Positions 48,231 through 59,034 of a stretch of 64,000 nucleotides of DNA are shown in pieces (the stretch's first letter is position 1; every line of letters begins with the position of its first letter). The translations under genes were made by a program, and so were the position numbers. Source of the stretch: Stanieria sp. NIES-3757. Lineage in GTDB: Bacteria; Cyanobacteriota; Cyanobacteriia; Cyanobacteriales; Xenococcaceae. Location of the stretch: positions 1,054,001 to 1,118,000 of the forward strand of contig AP017375.1 in assembly GCA_002355455.1 (NCBI GenBank), read 5' to 3'. Below the pieces are notes generated by a model. That model was not told the DNA's origin and did not search any database. It worked only from the letters and a program-made list of their open reading frames with translations.

Positions 48231-48627
48231 TCTTGGAATCCTCTTGATTTTTACTGTCTTTACTTGGAAAAACTCAATAAATAAAATTATTTAAATTTAT
48301 TTCAAAATTTTATTTCGGTTTATTCGATTTAATTGATATATTTAAGCTTTTTTCCTATCAAACGATACATTGACATACTATTGTAAACATTTCTCAAAAT
48401 AATTTAGTGTGTCGAGTTGAGCAGAGCTAATGAATAACTATCGATCATAGCTTTTCTTTTCTAGTTTAATTAACCGAGTCAAAAAAATATTTAGCTTACT
48501 TAATATAACCAGCATAACTAGCTGAATAAACACTTGCCAAGGTTATTTTGAAATGTTATCAAGTTGATGACTTGACAGTAAAAATCCTCAATTAAACCTA
48601 ATTAATATAATTTGAGCAAAAAACAAG
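48231..48627. other. divergent promoter region of hmpF and the taxis operon
   Basis: The 397 bases are AT-rich and hold no gene that I could see. They separate hmpF (minus) from the response-regulator gene (plus), so both promoters must lie here. I could not place them with confidence. Confidence 0.5.
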
Positions 48628-49857
48628 ATGCAAGGCGACTTACAAGAAATAAATTTCTCTAGTCTAATTAAATTTTTGGAATTAAATCAGCAAACAGGTA
48701 CATTATTTCTGGAAACAAGGACTCGTACGGAACCAATCAGGCAAATTGCTACTGGTAGTTATAATCATTTTAATTCAGAGTCTTATCGTTTATCTTCTCT
48801 ATCACAACTACAAGCGTGGTTAATTTTTTTTAAAGATGGAAAAATTATTTATGCTACCAACAGCCAAGAAAATTCTCTTTTTCAACTAAAAGATTATCTT
48901 CATTTCAACTTATCGGCAGAAACACTGAATTATCTAGAGGAAAGTTCAGTATCTTCTTTTGGTTATTTAGAATATAGCTATTTAGTCGAATTGATCAAAA
49001 AAGGCATTATTACACCTCTAAAAGCAAAAAAAATCATTAAAAATATTTTAATAGAAAATCTATTTCAAATTTCCAAATCTCATCAAGGTAATTTTATTTT
49101 TAAATCTGGCCAAATTTACTTAAGTAACTTTTTTGAATTTACTCCTTCTGGTTTAATCAGTTTGGTTTTAAAAGAATTACAAGATTGGTATAAATTAACT
49201 CCGTATATTTACTCAGAAGCTCAATATTTTGGTAATTGTCGTCAAGAAAAACTCCAAAAAAATTTAGCTACTGATACTTATCAAACCCTAATCAACTGGA
49301 TTGAACATAAAACTTCTTTACTACAAGCATCAAGACAATTAAATTGTTCGGTGGTTGCTTTAGCTAAAACAGTTTATCCTTTTTTACAAAAAAGTTGGAT
49401 TAAGTTGTTAGCCAATGATTCACAAGATTATTTAAAACAATCTTTCCATAATAATCAATCAACATTACACATTATTTATATTGATAATGACGTGACGAAT
49501 GGTAAGAATGTAGAGTATATTCTGAAGCAGAGGAATTATAAATTAACAGTAGTTCAAGATTCCATAGAGGCACTAAGTCTAATTTTAAAAACTCAGCCTA
49601 ACGCGATTCTGTGTAACGTTGATATGCCTCAAATCAATGGTTATGAGTTGTGTAGTATGCTACAAAATTCCCAGATGAGTCGGCAAATTCCAATTATTTT
49701 AGTGGCTGAGAGTGAAGATTGTCTGGCTCTAGAAAAAGTGAAACTAGTGAGTACTGGAGATTATCTTATTAAACCGTTTATAAATGATGAGTTATTGATT
49801 TTATTAGAAAAGCATTTAAAGGAGACAAAACAGAAACAATTAGATTTAATCAGTTGA
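48628..49857 (+). CDS. PatA-type response regulator (PilG/PixG/HmpA-like)
   Basis: The 409-residue protein has the DUF4388/PatA N-terminal domain (MQGDLQEINFSSLIKFLEL, QTGTLFLETR) and a C-terminal receiver at about 285-400. The receiver has acidic IDND, the phosphoacceptor Asp in NAILCNVDMPQINGYEL, and Lys in DYLIKPF. It is the first gene of a Tax3-like operon with pilH, pilI and pilJ. In the family it relays the signal from the taxis kinase to the pilus or cell polarity. Confidence 0.9.
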   Translation: MQGDLQEINFSSLIKFLELNQQTGTLFLETRTRTEPIRQIATGSYNHFNSESYRLSSLSQLQAWLIFFKDGKIIYATNSQENSLFQLKDYLHFNLSAETLNYLEESSVSSFGYLEYSYLVELIKKGIITPLKAKKIIKNILIENLFQISKSHQGNFIFKSGQIYLSNFFEFTPSGLISLVLKELQDWYKLTPYIYSEAQYFGNCRQEKLQKNLATDTYQTLINWIEHKTSLLQASRQLNCSVVALAKTVYPFLQKSWIKLLANDSQDYLKQSFHNNQSTLHIIYIDNDVTNGKNVEYILKQRNYKLTVVQDSIEALSLILKTQPNAILCNVDMPQINGYELCSMLQNSQMSRQIPIILVAESEDCLALEKVKLVSTGDYLIKPFINDELLILLEKHLKETKQKQLDLIS

Positions 49858-50046
49858 TGTTGCTAACTCAAATTAAATCTTAGTTATTAGCTAGAGCTAA
49901 GTTATCCAAAAAGAGTAAATTGAGGAGGAGTCATGCCATGAAGGATAAACAAAGATATATTAAGTTAATCAGTCTGCTTTTAAAAGTAAATTATTAGCTT
50001 AGTAAAATTAAGCGTTCGAGTATGCAATGTTGTCAGATAACATATT

Positions 50047-50412
50047 ATGAGTAAAGTTCTGATTGTAGAAGATAGCTTGGCGCAAAGACAAATGATTTCA
50101 GATCTACTTAAAGGTAGTGGACTGAAAGTTGTAGTAGCTTGTGATGGGGTTGAGGCATTAGAGCATCTAGAAAAATTTAGTCCAGATCTAGTAGTGATGG
50201 ATATTGTGATGCCCCGCATGAATGGTTATGAATTGTGTCGAAGGCTAAAAGCTGATCCGAAAACCCAAAATGTTCCTGTGGTAATGTGTTCTTCTAAAGG
50301 AGAAGAGTTTGACCGCTATTGGGGCATGAAACAGGGAGCAGATGCTTATATTGCTAAACCTTTCCAACCTGTAGAGTTAATTGGTACAGTCAAACAGCTT
50401 TTGAGAGCATAA
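50047..50412 (+). CDS. single-domain response regulator (PilH/PixH/HmpB-like)
   Basis: The 121-residue CheY-like protein has VEDS at residues 7-10, the phosphoacceptor Asp in PDLVVMDIVMPRMNGYEL near residue 52, and Lys in DAYIAKPFQP near residue 105. In the Tax3/Pix/Hmp systems this is the second regulator, probably a phosphate sink or an antagonist of the first one. It lies between the PatA-type regulator and the CheW gene in one operon. Confidence 0.93.
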   Translation: MSKVLIVEDSLAQRQMISDLLKGSGLKVVVACDGVEALEHLEKFSPDLVVMDIVMPRMNGYELCRRLKADPKTQNVPVVMCSSKGEEFDRYWGMKQGADAYIAKPFQPVELIGTVKQLLRA

Positions 50413-50473
50413 AATTCATAAGTTTTCAAAAGTGTTTAGATAAGATATTTCAGAAAAAACTACATTATTTAAT

Positions 50474-51004
50474 ATGGTTAGCAATTCGGAATTACTTATC
50501 GGTAACGGGCAAGAATTATCCCTAGAAATCAAACCTTTAGATAATCCTGAAGGCGAATTGCACTTGCGGTTCTATTTGGCTTCTGGTGAAGAATTAGCAT
50601 TACCAGCTACAGGTATTGCTGAAGTTATGCATCCTAGTCCCGATCATATAACACCCATTCCCAATGCCTCTCCGCTTTTATTGGGAACAATTAACTTGCG
50701 AGGTAAAATTATTTGGGTAGCCGATTTGGGTCACTTTTTGGCTGACTCAGGAATTCTCAATACTGATAGACCAACCATACCAGTCATAGCGATTGAACAT
50801 CAAGAACAAATTATTGGCTTGGCGATTGATAGGATTGGCGGAATGGATTGGCTTGATACAGAAAAATTAGAGGTAGCAACTAATTTACCTGATAGTATGG
50901 CTCCTTTTATACATAAACAGTGGAAATTCGATAACGACTCGATTCGGATTTTGAGATTATTAGATCAAGTTGAAGTTTTGCGTTCTGCCAGATGGGCGGC
51001 ATAA
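50474..51004 (+). CDS. CheW-like adaptor (PilI/PixI/HmpC-like)
   Basis: The 176-residue protein has the CheW fold: a two-lobed beta structure with GIAEVMH and then TINLRGKIIWVADLG, the NLRG.I.PV-type CheW signature. LAIDRIGGMDWLD is also typical. It couples the MCP PilJ to a CheA-type kinase. It is followed 156 bases later by pilJ in the same direction. Confidence 0.93.
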   Translation: MVSNSELLIGNGQELSLEIKPLDNPEGELHLRFYLASGEELALPATGIAEVMHPSPDHITPIPNASPLLLGTINLRGKIIWVADLGHFLADSGILNTDRPTIPVIAIEHQEQIIGLAIDRIGGMDWLDTEKLEVATNLPDSMAPFIHKQWKFDNDSIRILRLLDQVEVLRSARWAA

Positions 51005-51160
51005 AACACTTGTTATTATTACGTTACTTATTATACCGAACTCATTCTATATACTAACTAAGCTCCTTGAAACCATTAAAAATTATGAAAAATTTAAGCC
51101 AGAAGCAGGGAATCGAGTAAGAGCAACCACAACAATTAGATTTAATTTGACAGAAAGCAA

Positions 51161-53821
51161 ATGGCATCAGAAACTAATTATTCAAACGAATACGGGCAAG
51201 CAGAAAAAGCTTACTTGCAAGGAAATTTTAATCAGGCTGCTGAAATTATTGATCGTTTAGCACAGGATTTTCCTGAAGATCCTCATGTTCTTTTACTAAG
51301 GGGTCATATTTATTGCTATGGCTTTCAAAACTATGAATTAGCTCAACAACAATATGAAATAGTATTAGGGCTGAGTCAAGATCAAGATATATTAGATTAT
51401 GCCTATAGTGGTATTGAACAAGTTAAACAGTTACAGCAACAGGCTTTATCTGAGCAAAATTTTGCTCAATTTGGTGGAGAAGAAGAAGCTTATTCTCAGG
51501 ATTTTGAGTTAGCAGAAAGTTGGAGCGAAGCAAATTTTGGTCAAGATTTAGAAAATGATAATAATCACTTCGAGCATCATAATAATTATGGTTTTGAATT
51601 AGATGATCTTGAATTAGAAGATTTATCTGAAGTAAATCATAATGCTGAAAATTATTTAGAACAAGAATCAACTTTTACTAATCCTTTTGAAGTAGAAGAA
51701 AAAGAAAATTGGCAAGAATTCGATCAAGTCGAAGCGGGTTCTGTCTATTCGAGACAAAGTAGCTTTGATCAAAACTATACCGAAAACGATCCTTTTGCAC
51801 AATTTGAGCCAGAAGAAGTAGAACAAGATTTGTCAGCACAAGTAGAATCAAGCTATGAATTTGAAGATTTTGAAGCCTCGAAACTAGATTTGGATGAGTC
51901 AAATTCTAACTCTTCACAAGATAATGTGAAAACCTTTATGGTGGACGAAGAAGATGACAATGAATCATTGTATGGTTCTGGACTTCATGCATCGGAGGAT
52001 ACGAATTTTTTAGGAGATACCAACTTTATTGGTGATGAAGACTATAGTTCAGATTTAGATTTAGATACAATTTTAACGGAATCTTATAGCGATCGCTCTA
52101 AAAGAGATTTAAAGAATAATAGCGAACAAGATGAATCAGACTATCAGGATGAACTAGAGTTTGATGAAATTGATAGTAGTTTTTTCGATCTAGAAGAATT
52201 GGAACAAGGTCTTCCTGATACTGGTTTATTTAATGTAGCTGATGATGCTCATTCTAATCATCTGAGCAAGAATAATGATGTATTTCAGGAAAATAATCTA
52301 ATTGGAATAGACGAAATTGAAACTAGTCAGATTAATCAAATTAGCCCTCCTGCGGATATAGGAATTGAACCTAGCGTTGAAACTCAGCAAGGATTATTGT
52401 CTGGATTTGTTAATGCTTCTATCCATAAAAAACAATTGATTACTGCCAGTGTGACTGGAGTTGTTTCGCTTTTTGCTGTGTTGACAATTGGATTGGTTGG
52501 TACAGCAGTAAATAATAAAGATAATGCTGATTCGAGTGCAAAAAATAGTGCTTTAATGGCTTTAGTTGCTGGTCTTGCTAGTTTTGGAACAACAATATTC
52601 TTTGGTAATCTGACAGCTAAACAAATTGAACGAGCGACTAAAGATTTAGAGAATCAATTTGATGATGTTTATCAAGGTAATCTTAACGCCAAAGCAACAG
52701 TTTACTCACGCGATGAGTTTGGGATGTTAGCTACCAGATTTAATCGGATGACGAGAGTAATTTTAACTACTACTCAAGAAGCGCAACGAAGAGCAGAGGA
52801 AACCGAACAGGCAAAAGAAGATTTACAACGTCAAGTAATTCGGTTGCTAGATGACGTAGAAGGAGCAGCGCGAGGAGATTTAACGGTACAAGCTACTGTA
52901 ACGGCTGACGTATTGGGTGCAGTAGCAGATGCTTTTAACTTAACGATTCAAAGTCTTAGAGAAATTGTTCGTCAGGTAAAACAAGCAGCCGAGCAAGTAA
53001 ATAAAGGTTCTACAGATAGTGAATTATTTGCTCGGAATCAGTCTAGCGAAGCATTACGGATGGCTGAAGAATTAGCCGTGACTCTTAATTCAGTACAAAT
53101 GATGACTGAATCAATTGAACGGGTAGCAGAAAATGCTCGTGAAGCTGAAGAAGTTGCTCGTTCGTCTTCTGTAACTGCGCTTAAAGGTGGTAAAGCAGTA
53201 GATCGTACTGTGGCTGGAATTTTCCAAATTAGAGAAACTGTATCAGAAACAGCACGTAAAGTAAAACGATTAGCCGAAGCATCTCAAGAAATTTCAAAAA
53301 TTGTCTTGTTAATTTCGACAATTGCCGAAAGAACTAATCAATTAGCTTTAAATGCTTCTATTCAAGCAGCTAAAGCAGGGGAAGCTGGGAGAGGTTTTGC
53401 AGTAGTTGCTGATGAGGTAAGACAATTGGCAGATAGATCTGCTAAGTCGTTGAAGGAAATTGAGCAAATTGTCTTGCAAATTCAGAGTGAAACTGGTTCG
53501 GTAATGACTGCGATGGAAGAAGGTATTCAGGAGGTAATTGACGTTACTGATAGGGCAGAACAAGCAAAAACTGCTCTTGAAGATATTATTCAGGTCTCTA
53601 ATCGAATTGATACTTTGGTACGCTCAATTACAGCAGATACTGTTGAACAAAGAGAGAATTCGCGGGCAGTGGCACAAGTTATGCAATCGGTAGAATTAAC
53701 TGCTCAAGCGACTTCTCAAGAATCACAACGGGTAGCTGGCGCACTCCAAAATTTGGTAAGTATTGCTCGTGATTTATTATCTTCAGTAGAACGCTTCCGA
53801 ATTGACAAAAATGAAGATTAA
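51161..53821 (+). CDS. methyl-accepting taxis receptor (PilJ/PixJ/HmpD-like)
   Basis: The 886-residue protein starts with a TPR-like stretch (about 8-80), then an acidic low-complexity region (about 90-400) rich in Glu, Asp, Asn and Ser. Two hydrophobic segments lie near 424-446 and 463-485. A HAMP domain follows from about 486, and the signalling domain around 720 reads [35 protein letters not shown], the MCP hairpin tip. Tax3 receptors of this class control type IV pilus motility. No CheA gene follows; the kinase must be elsewhere. Confidence 0.92.
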   Translation: MASETNYSNEYGQAEKAYLQGNFNQAAEIIDRLAQDFPEDPHVLLLRGHIYCYGFQNYELAQQQYEIVLGLSQDQDILDYAYSGIEQVKQLQQQALSEQNFAQFGGEEEAYSQDFELAESWSEANFGQDLENDNNHFEHHNNYGFELDDLELEDLSEVNHNAENYLEQESTFTNPFEVEEKENWQEFDQVEAGSVYSRQSSFDQNYTENDPFAQFEPEEVEQDLSAQVESSYEFEDFEASKLDLDESNSNSSQDNVKTFMVDEEDDNESLYGSGLHASEDTNFLGDTNFIGDEDYSSDLDLDTILTESYSDRSKRDLKNNSEQDESDYQDELEFDEIDSSFFDLEELEQGLPDTGLFNVADDAHSNHLSKNNDVFQENNLIGIDEIETSQINQISPPADIGIEPSVETQQGLLSGFVNASIHKKQLITASVTGVVSLFAVLTIGLVGTAVNNKDNADSSAKNSALMALVAGLASFGTTIFFGNLTAKQIERATKDLENQFDDVYQGNLNAKATVYSRDEFGMLATRFNRMTRVILTTTQEAQRRAEETEQAKEDLQRQVIRLLDDVEGAARGDLTVQATVTADVLGAVADAFNLTIQSLREIVRQVKQAAEQVNKGSTDSELFARNQSSEALRMAEELAVTLNSVQMMTESIERVAENAREAEEVARSSSVTALKGGKAVDRTVAGIFQIRETVSETARKVKRLAEASQEISKIVLLISTIAERTNQLALNASIQAAKAGEAGRGFAVVADEVRQLADRSAKSLKEIEQIVLQIQSETGSVMTAMEEGIQEVIDVTDRAEQAKTALEDIIQVSNRIDTLVRSITADTVEQRENSRAVAQVMQSVELTAQATSQESQRVAGALQNLVSIARDLLSSVERFRIDKNED

Positions 53822-53925
53822 AGCCTGTATTAATTAAATATTTTTTTATTTATATAGTTAAAATATGATTAAAAGTTAGTTCATAAGTTGCTAGGTTAAT
53901 AGATGTTCTAGCTTCTGGTTCTTGA

Positions 53926-54840
53926 ATGAATCTTTTAACTTCTGATTCAATCGATCTAAGAGAAAGACTATCAACTAATTTATGGCGCAATAGTTGGCTA
54001 AGATTTAAACGCGATCGCACTGCGGTATTGGGTACAATCTTATTAATATTTATTGTTTTAGCTGTTATTATTGGTCCCATTATTTATCCTATTCCCATCG
54101 ATAAGATTGATTTTAGTCAATCTGCTGCACCTCCTTCTTGGCAACATTTTTTTGGTACTAACGATCTAGGACAAGACCAGTTGGCAAGAGTTTTACACGG
54201 AGGAAGAATCTCATTAACTGTGGGAATTACAGCGATGCTAGTAGCTATTTTTTTGGGGACTTTAATTGGTGCGATCGCGGGTTTTTATGGTGGAATAATT
54301 GATGGAATTTTAATGCGGATCGCAGATTTATTTTTAGCGTTACCACATTTACCATTATTATTATTAATTGTTTATTTATTTCGAGATTCAATTAAGGTAA
54401 TTGCTGGTCCAGAATTAGGAATTTTTTTGTTAGTTGTTTTGATAATTGGTGGACTAAATTGGATGTCGGTAGCCAGATTAGTTAGAGCTAATATTTTAAT
54501 CTTAAGAGAAATGGAATTTGTGAGTGCAGCTCAAGCAATTGGTGCTAAACCATTTCGTTTAATCTGGATTCATTTGTTACCAAATGTTTTAGGAATTATT
54601 ATTGTTGCTGCAACTTTATCGGTAGCCAATGCTATTATTACCGAATCGACATTGAGTTTTTTAGGTTTAGGTTTTCCTCCCGATGTTCCAACTTGGGGAA
54701 GAATGTTATATGATGCTCAAAATTATCTAACCTCTGCCCCTCACATGGCTATCTTTCCAGGTTTAGCTATTTTTTTAACCGTATTAAGTATTAATTATCT
54801 TGGTGATGGATTAAGGGATGCTTTCGATCCAAAAACTTAA
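53926..54840 (+). CDS. ABC transporter permease, DppC/OppC type
   Basis: The 304-residue protein has an N-terminal extension, TM1 near 38-58 (GTILLIFIVLAVIIGPIIYP), four or five more spans, and the EAA loop SAAQAIGAKPFRLIWIHLLPNV near 200-221. It is one of two permeases in a dipeptide/oligopeptide importer. The partner DppB and ATPases are not next to it. The family-5 binding protein at 16276 is a possible partner 36 kb away. The gene lies 104 bases after pilJ but is functionally unrelated. Confidence 0.92.
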   Translation: MNLLTSDSIDLRERLSTNLWRNSWLRFKRDRTAVLGTILLIFIVLAVIIGPIIYPIPIDKIDFSQSAAPPSWQHFFGTNDLGQDQLARVLHGGRISLTVGITAMLVAIFLGTLIGAIAGFYGGIIDGILMRIADLFLALPHLPLLLLIVYLFRDSIKVIAGPELGIFLLVVLIIGGLNWMSVARLVRANILILREMEFVSAAQAIGAKPFRLIWIHLLPNVLGIIIVAATLSVANAIITESTLSFLGLGFPPDVPTWGRMLYDAQNYLTSAPHMAIFPGLAIFLTVLSINYLGDGLRDAFDPKT

Positions 54841-55020
54841 AATAATATTAAAGACTTAAATGATTGTTTTCTTTAGCTCTTAGCTGATCTTTAACTAATA
54901 TCGAACTATTTGTAGCATTAGTTTTTCTATTTCATCTAACTAAAAAACTAGGTCAAATTTTTATATTAATCTAACCTAGTTTAGAGTCTGTTGTGTTGGA
55001 ATATGTTGTTGAAATCTGAA

Positions 55021-55812
55021 TTAATCAGCAAGTGTTACAAAAGCAAGTGTGGTTTCAATACGAAAATGGGATTCAGTAGTATGTCTTTCGGCAAAAAAGA
55101 AATCAAAATCGTAAGTTTTTCCTACTTGTAATCCTAATTGCTCCGCTTTAGCTGTATCTAAAGTTACACTGCCAGTTTGTGCTCCATGAACTCCACCAAT
55201 ATCAACTACTTTTTTACCATTAATATAAACCCAAACATCATCATCACCAATAAACTTAAAAGTTTCTCCTCCTTTATAAGTAAATTGAGAATTGATTGCG
55301 TAGGTAAAATGGTAATTATGGGTACGTCCTTGATTACCAAATAATTGATTATCTATAGGGAAAAAAGAATTGTCTTCATAGACATATTTTCCTGTAGAAC
55401 TATCATAGTTTAAAGTAATTTCATAACTTTTACTTTGATTAACTCCTGCTACATCTCGATACCATTGCTCGAAATTTGTTTGATTAGTTGTTGAATAACT
55501 TCCTCCTTTATAAACTGGTGTTTTATCAGAACTAATTGTATTAGTAGTAATATTTTGATCTAAACCATAATTAAAAAATTGACCAGCAGGATTTTGATCT
55601 GTACCTGGTTTTCTTTCAAAATCAGGATGTCCATTAGGATCGATGTTGCCACTAGTATTACGATAAGCTTTAAAATCTCTAAGTGTTCCTGTTACGGTCA
55701 TTTGACTAGGGCTAGTTTGAGTCAAACCTATTTGAGGAGTAGCAAGAATAGTCAATAAACCAGCTATACTTGCAGCAAAAATTTGAAAATTGAATAAGTT
55801 CGATTCTTTCAT
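55021..55812 (-). CDS. secreted fibro-slime domain protein
   Basis: The 263-residue protein has a signal peptide (FQIFAASIAGLLTILATPQ, cleavage near IGLTQ). The rest matches the fibro-slime/PA14-like domain: VTGTLRDFKAYRNTSGNIDPNGHPDF, DDDVWVYINGKKVVDIGGVHG and YDFDFFFAERHTTESHFRI. The DDDVWVYINGK block is a calcium-dependent beta-sandwich signature. Such domains occur in surface adhesion or carbohydrate-binding proteins. The binding partner is unknown. The gene is monocistronic. Confidence 0.88.
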   Translation of the reverse strand: MKESNLFNFQIFAASIAGLLTILATPQIGLTQTSPSQMTVTGTLRDFKAYRNTSGNIDPNGHPDFERKPGTDQNPAGQFFNYGLDQNITTNTISSDKTPVYKGGSYSTTNQTNFEQWYRDVAGVNQSKSYEITLNYDSSTGKYVYEDNSFFPIDNQLFGNQGRTHNYHFTYAINSQFTYKGGETFKFIGDDDVWVYINGKKVVDIGGVHGAQTGSVTLDTAKAEQLGLQVGKTYDFDFFFAERHTTESHFRIETTLAFVTLAD

Positions 55813-56223
55813 TTCTTATTGATAATTGTTGTAAAAATTGAGTTAACTTATTAGCTTGTTGTTAATGAGTATATCCAGTTACAAAGCAATATACATCCGT
55901 ATTTTTTAGGTTTTTATAATTTAAATAAAATTAAAAATTTGTTTTTTTAATTAACTATTTGTTTAAAGTACAGAGAAACAAAAACCCCAAAAACTTAAAT
56001 TCATAAAAAAATAATAAATTACTGTTGAATTTACGGTGATGCTGATACAAACAAAAAAACAGGACTATTTTCTGAAGCTTGATCTTGTCTGTGCTAAGGC
56101 ACATCGCAAGAGGTTCGCTCTTTACGTCGCGAGAGCTTCGGTAGTCGCGGTCTCGGCTTTGCCGAGGCGCAGAGCGATCGCGATTAGTCAAGTGTCCTGT
56201 TTCTTTTAATAGAAATAAATATT
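55813..56223. other. 411-base intergenic region with a GC-rich repeat
   Basis: It contains the GC-rich palindromic repeat at 56101-56184, annotated separately. The rest is AT-rich with no gene recognised. It separates the fibro-slime gene from the aminopeptidase gene, both on the minus strand. Confidence 0.5.
56101..56184. repeat. GC-rich palindromic dispersed repeat with HIP1 site
   Basis: The core CTCGGC-TTT-GCCGAG lies within GGTCTCGGCTTTGCCGAGGC (56149-56168), flanked by TCGCGAGAGCTTCGGTAGTCGC and GAGCGATCGCG. It is a relative of the element at 13850-13893 and shares composition with those at 2286 and 9119. Confidence 0.65.
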
Positions 56224-58791
56224 TTAATTAGCAGTTGCTTCTAACTTAGCCAAACGGCTTTTTAGGTCAAGATTTTCTGTTTTTAGTTGATCGATTTCTT
56301 GGCGTAATTCTTGAATTGCTTTGTCTCCACCAAGATTTTTTTGAACTTTTTCTACGGCTTCTTCGGCTATTCTTTTGACTCTACCATCAGGAGTTTGGGA
56401 CGCTAGAGTATGAAGTAAAGCGATCGCACTAGGGGTTTGCATTTGTCCCAAGGCAGAAGCAACCGCTACTTGGGTTAAAAAGAAACTTTCTCCTGAAAGG
56501 GATTTTAATTGGGCTAAAATTTCTTCAACTTGATCAGGAGTTTGTCCGGTAGAAATTTTTCCCAAAGCACGAATAGCTGCTAAACGTAAGGGTTGTGGTA
56601 CACCCGATTTAGTGTATTGAATGATTGTCTCCGCAGCGACAGGAGATGTTTTCATTTGACTCAATCCTGCGATCGCACCTCCGCGAACTACTTCATTCCA
56701 ACCAGCGCGTTGTTCTAAGATTTGTTGAAGTAGGGTTATCGTTTCGGTTGTTTTGTCTTTGAGATTTCCTGTCACCATACTACCTAAACAACGGGCGGAA
56801 GTGGCTTCAGTGTAGTAACTAGGATCACCTTGTTCTAAAGCTTGTTTAATGGTGTTGTAAGCTTGAATGGTTTGAAAATTACTTAAAGCTTCGATCACTG
56901 CCCCTCTTACTCTAGCATCAGAATCTTGTAAACCAGGGATGAGGGCTTCGGCTGCTTGATGAAGAGTAATTTTACCTAGTTGTTTGGCAATTTCTAATCT
57001 GACTCCCCAAAAAGAATCATTAGTCAGAGATTGTTCTAAAGCCTTAATTGCTTCAATTCCACCTTTTTTACCTAACGCGATCGCAGCAGAGATTCTGGAA
57101 ATGGGATCTGGATCGTATTGAAGTTGATTTTTTAGTTCGGGCAATGGATATTCTAAAGTAACAGTTTTTAAGAAATTATTGCCGACATCGAAACTAACAA
57201 AATCGGGTTTTTTCTCCAAAGGAAAGTAAAAACTTTGTTCCTGTTGATGAATACGCAGGGTAAAGGCTTTCGCTTCACCATCAATGTAACCGAAAGCGAC
57301 AGGAATTTTTAGATCGAATAAATCCTTACTATTATCTTTCCCTTGAGTTTGGGTAACGGTAAGGGTAGCGAGATTACTATCTCCATCCCAAGAGTAGGCT
57401 ACTTTATAATCAGGATGACCACCACGAAAGACGTATTGATCGAAGAGAAAGGCTAAATTGTAACCCGTAGCTTGGTCAATTGCCCTTAATAAATCGATCG
57501 TTTCCACAGTTTGATGGGCATTATTCTGCACAAAAGTCGCGATCGCGCGCTCAAATAATTCATCTCCCAACACAGCCCGAATCATGTGATAGACACAAGC
57601 ACCTTTTTCATAAAGATGACGGTCATAAAGTTCGATCGCTTCTCGATAGATATTAGTTACAATCGGACGACGGTAGCGAGAACTGTCTTCATCTAAATAA
57701 CTACGCGCTTCACCTAACAAATAATAGGCTGCATCATCTTTACCGTATTCGTATTCCGTCCACAAAACTTCGGCATAAGAAGCCATACCTTCTTTAATCC
57801 AGGCATGGGACCAATGTTTAATTACTACTAAATCACCAAACCATTGATGGGCGAGTTCATGCAGGACTAAACTTTCTGTCCTCATATTATCTAAACTTGC
57901 TCTTTCATCCAATAAACAACGATCTGTTAATAAAGTAGTAGAAGTATTTTCCATACCTCCAAAAATAAAATCATCAACACAAACTTGGGCGTATTTGGGA
58001 AAAGGATAAAGATAACCGTATTTTTGAGTTAAAAATTCCATCATGCGTGGAGTTTTGCCCATACTTCGTTGACCATCTGCTTCTCTTCCTTTTTCAACGT
58101 AGTAAGTGATGGGAATGCCATTCCATTCATCTTTTAATTCGGCAAAATCTCCTACAGCTAAAGTCATCAAGTAGGTAGGATGAACTTGCTTTTGCTGCCA
58201 ATGATAAATCTTGTCTTCCCCTATTTTTTCTGTGTTGACTAATTCTCCGTTAGAAATAGCCATGAATTGATTGGGAACCCGAACCCGAATTTCCGAAGTT
58301 GCTAATTGACCGGGATAATCAAAACAGGGAAACCAAAAACGAGAATCTTCATCTTCCCCCTGCGTCCAAACTTGCGTTGGTTTATTTGGATAATCTGCTG
58401 TGGGACTAATAAAGTACAGTCCTCGTTGTGGATGATCGACCTTGTACGCGATCGCAATTTCTAGTTTAGCTGCGATAGTGGCTTCAATTAAATCAATCTC
58501 AAGTTTTTCGCCATCATAATTAAACGGTTGGCTGACTCCAGCAATTGCAACCGATTCAATATGTAAATCTACGGCATCTAAAGTTAACTTTTTAATTCCC
58601 GAACGAATCGGCATCAAGGTAATCGTACAAGTTCCTTGAAAACTTTGATTAGGAAGATCCAAAACTAAATCTAGAAAAATATGTGTAACTTGTCCAGGGC
58701 GATCGGGATTGTAGTGAGGTTTAGCCCCTGGTAATTCAAAGGACTTGCGAGTGGATTCGGCATCGAAAGCAGAATGTAACATAAGCAACAC
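56224..58791 (-). CDS. M1 family metallo-aminopeptidase with HEAT repeats
   Basis: The 855-residue protein is an M1 (gluzincin) aminopeptidase. The exopeptidase motif is GGMENTSTT, and the zinc site is HELAHQWFGD followed 18 residues after the second His by the Glu of WIKEGMASYAE. The C-terminal third carries HEAT-like repeats (for example DPDPISRISAAIALGKKGGIEAIKALEQSL and later copies), and the extreme C-terminus is a coiled coil (IQELRQEIDQLKTENLDLKSR). It cleaves N-terminal amino acids from peptides. The HEAT region is an uncommon but known extension in cyanobacterial members. Confidence 0.94.
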   Translation of the reverse strand: MLLMLHSAFDAESTRKSFELPGAKPHYNPDRPGQVTHIFLDLVLDLPNQSFQGTCTITLMPIRSGIKKLTLDAVDLHIESVAIAGVSQPFNYDGEKLEIDLIEATIAAKLEIAIAYKVDHPQRGLYFISPTADYPNKPTQVWTQGEDEDSRFWFPCFDYPGQLATSEIRVRVPNQFMAISNGELVNTEKIGEDKIYHWQQKQVHPTYLMTLAVGDFAELKDEWNGIPITYYVEKGREADGQRSMGKTPRMMEFLTQKYGYLYPFPKYAQVCVDDFIFGGMENTSTTLLTDRCLLDERASLDNMRTESLVLHELAHQWFGDLVVIKHWSHAWIKEGMASYAEVLWTEYEYGKDDAAYYLLGEARSYLDEDSSRYRRPIVTNIYREAIELYDRHLYEKGACVYHMIRAVLGDELFERAIATFVQNNAHQTVETIDLLRAIDQATGYNLAFLFDQYVFRGGHPDYKVAYSWDGDSNLATLTVTQTQGKDNSKDLFDLKIPVAFGYIDGEAKAFTLRIHQQEQSFYFPLEKKPDFVSFDVGNNFLKTVTLEYPLPELKNQLQYDPDPISRISAAIALGKKGGIEAIKALEQSLTNDSFWGVRLEIAKQLGKITLHQAAEALIPGLQDSDARVRGAVIEALSNFQTIQAYNTIKQALEQGDPSYYTEATSARCLGSMVTGNLKDKTTETITLLQQILEQRAGWNEVVRGGAIAGLSQMKTSPVAAETIIQYTKSGVPQPLRLAAIRALGKISTGQTPDQVEEILAQLKSLSGESFFLTQVAVASALGQMQTPSAIALLHTLASQTPDGRVKRIAEEAVEKVQKNLGGDKAIQELRQEIDQLKTENLDLKSRLAKLEATAN

Positions 58792-59034
58792 TTTAAAAAA
58801 ACTTAAACTAACTCAGCCAGCGAAGTAATGAATGGGATTACATCTTAATCATTATCAGGCTTTTAATTTGATTATTGCCCAGTGTTTAATAAATATCGGC
58901 TTAACCAGTCATACATAACAAATTACTAAGACTCTTTTCCGCGTTACCCTCTTTCTGTAATTTGAATAAAAGCAGGTCTTTTTCTACTAAGAGAAAAACT
59001 TATAAAAACAATTCAAATCTTTAGAGAAGGTGGT

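Noticed and set aside
50970-51260. 96-codon frame between CheW and PilJ genes
   Set aside because: It overlaps both the end of CheW and the start of PilJ in another frame and has a low-complexity, unlike-protein composition.
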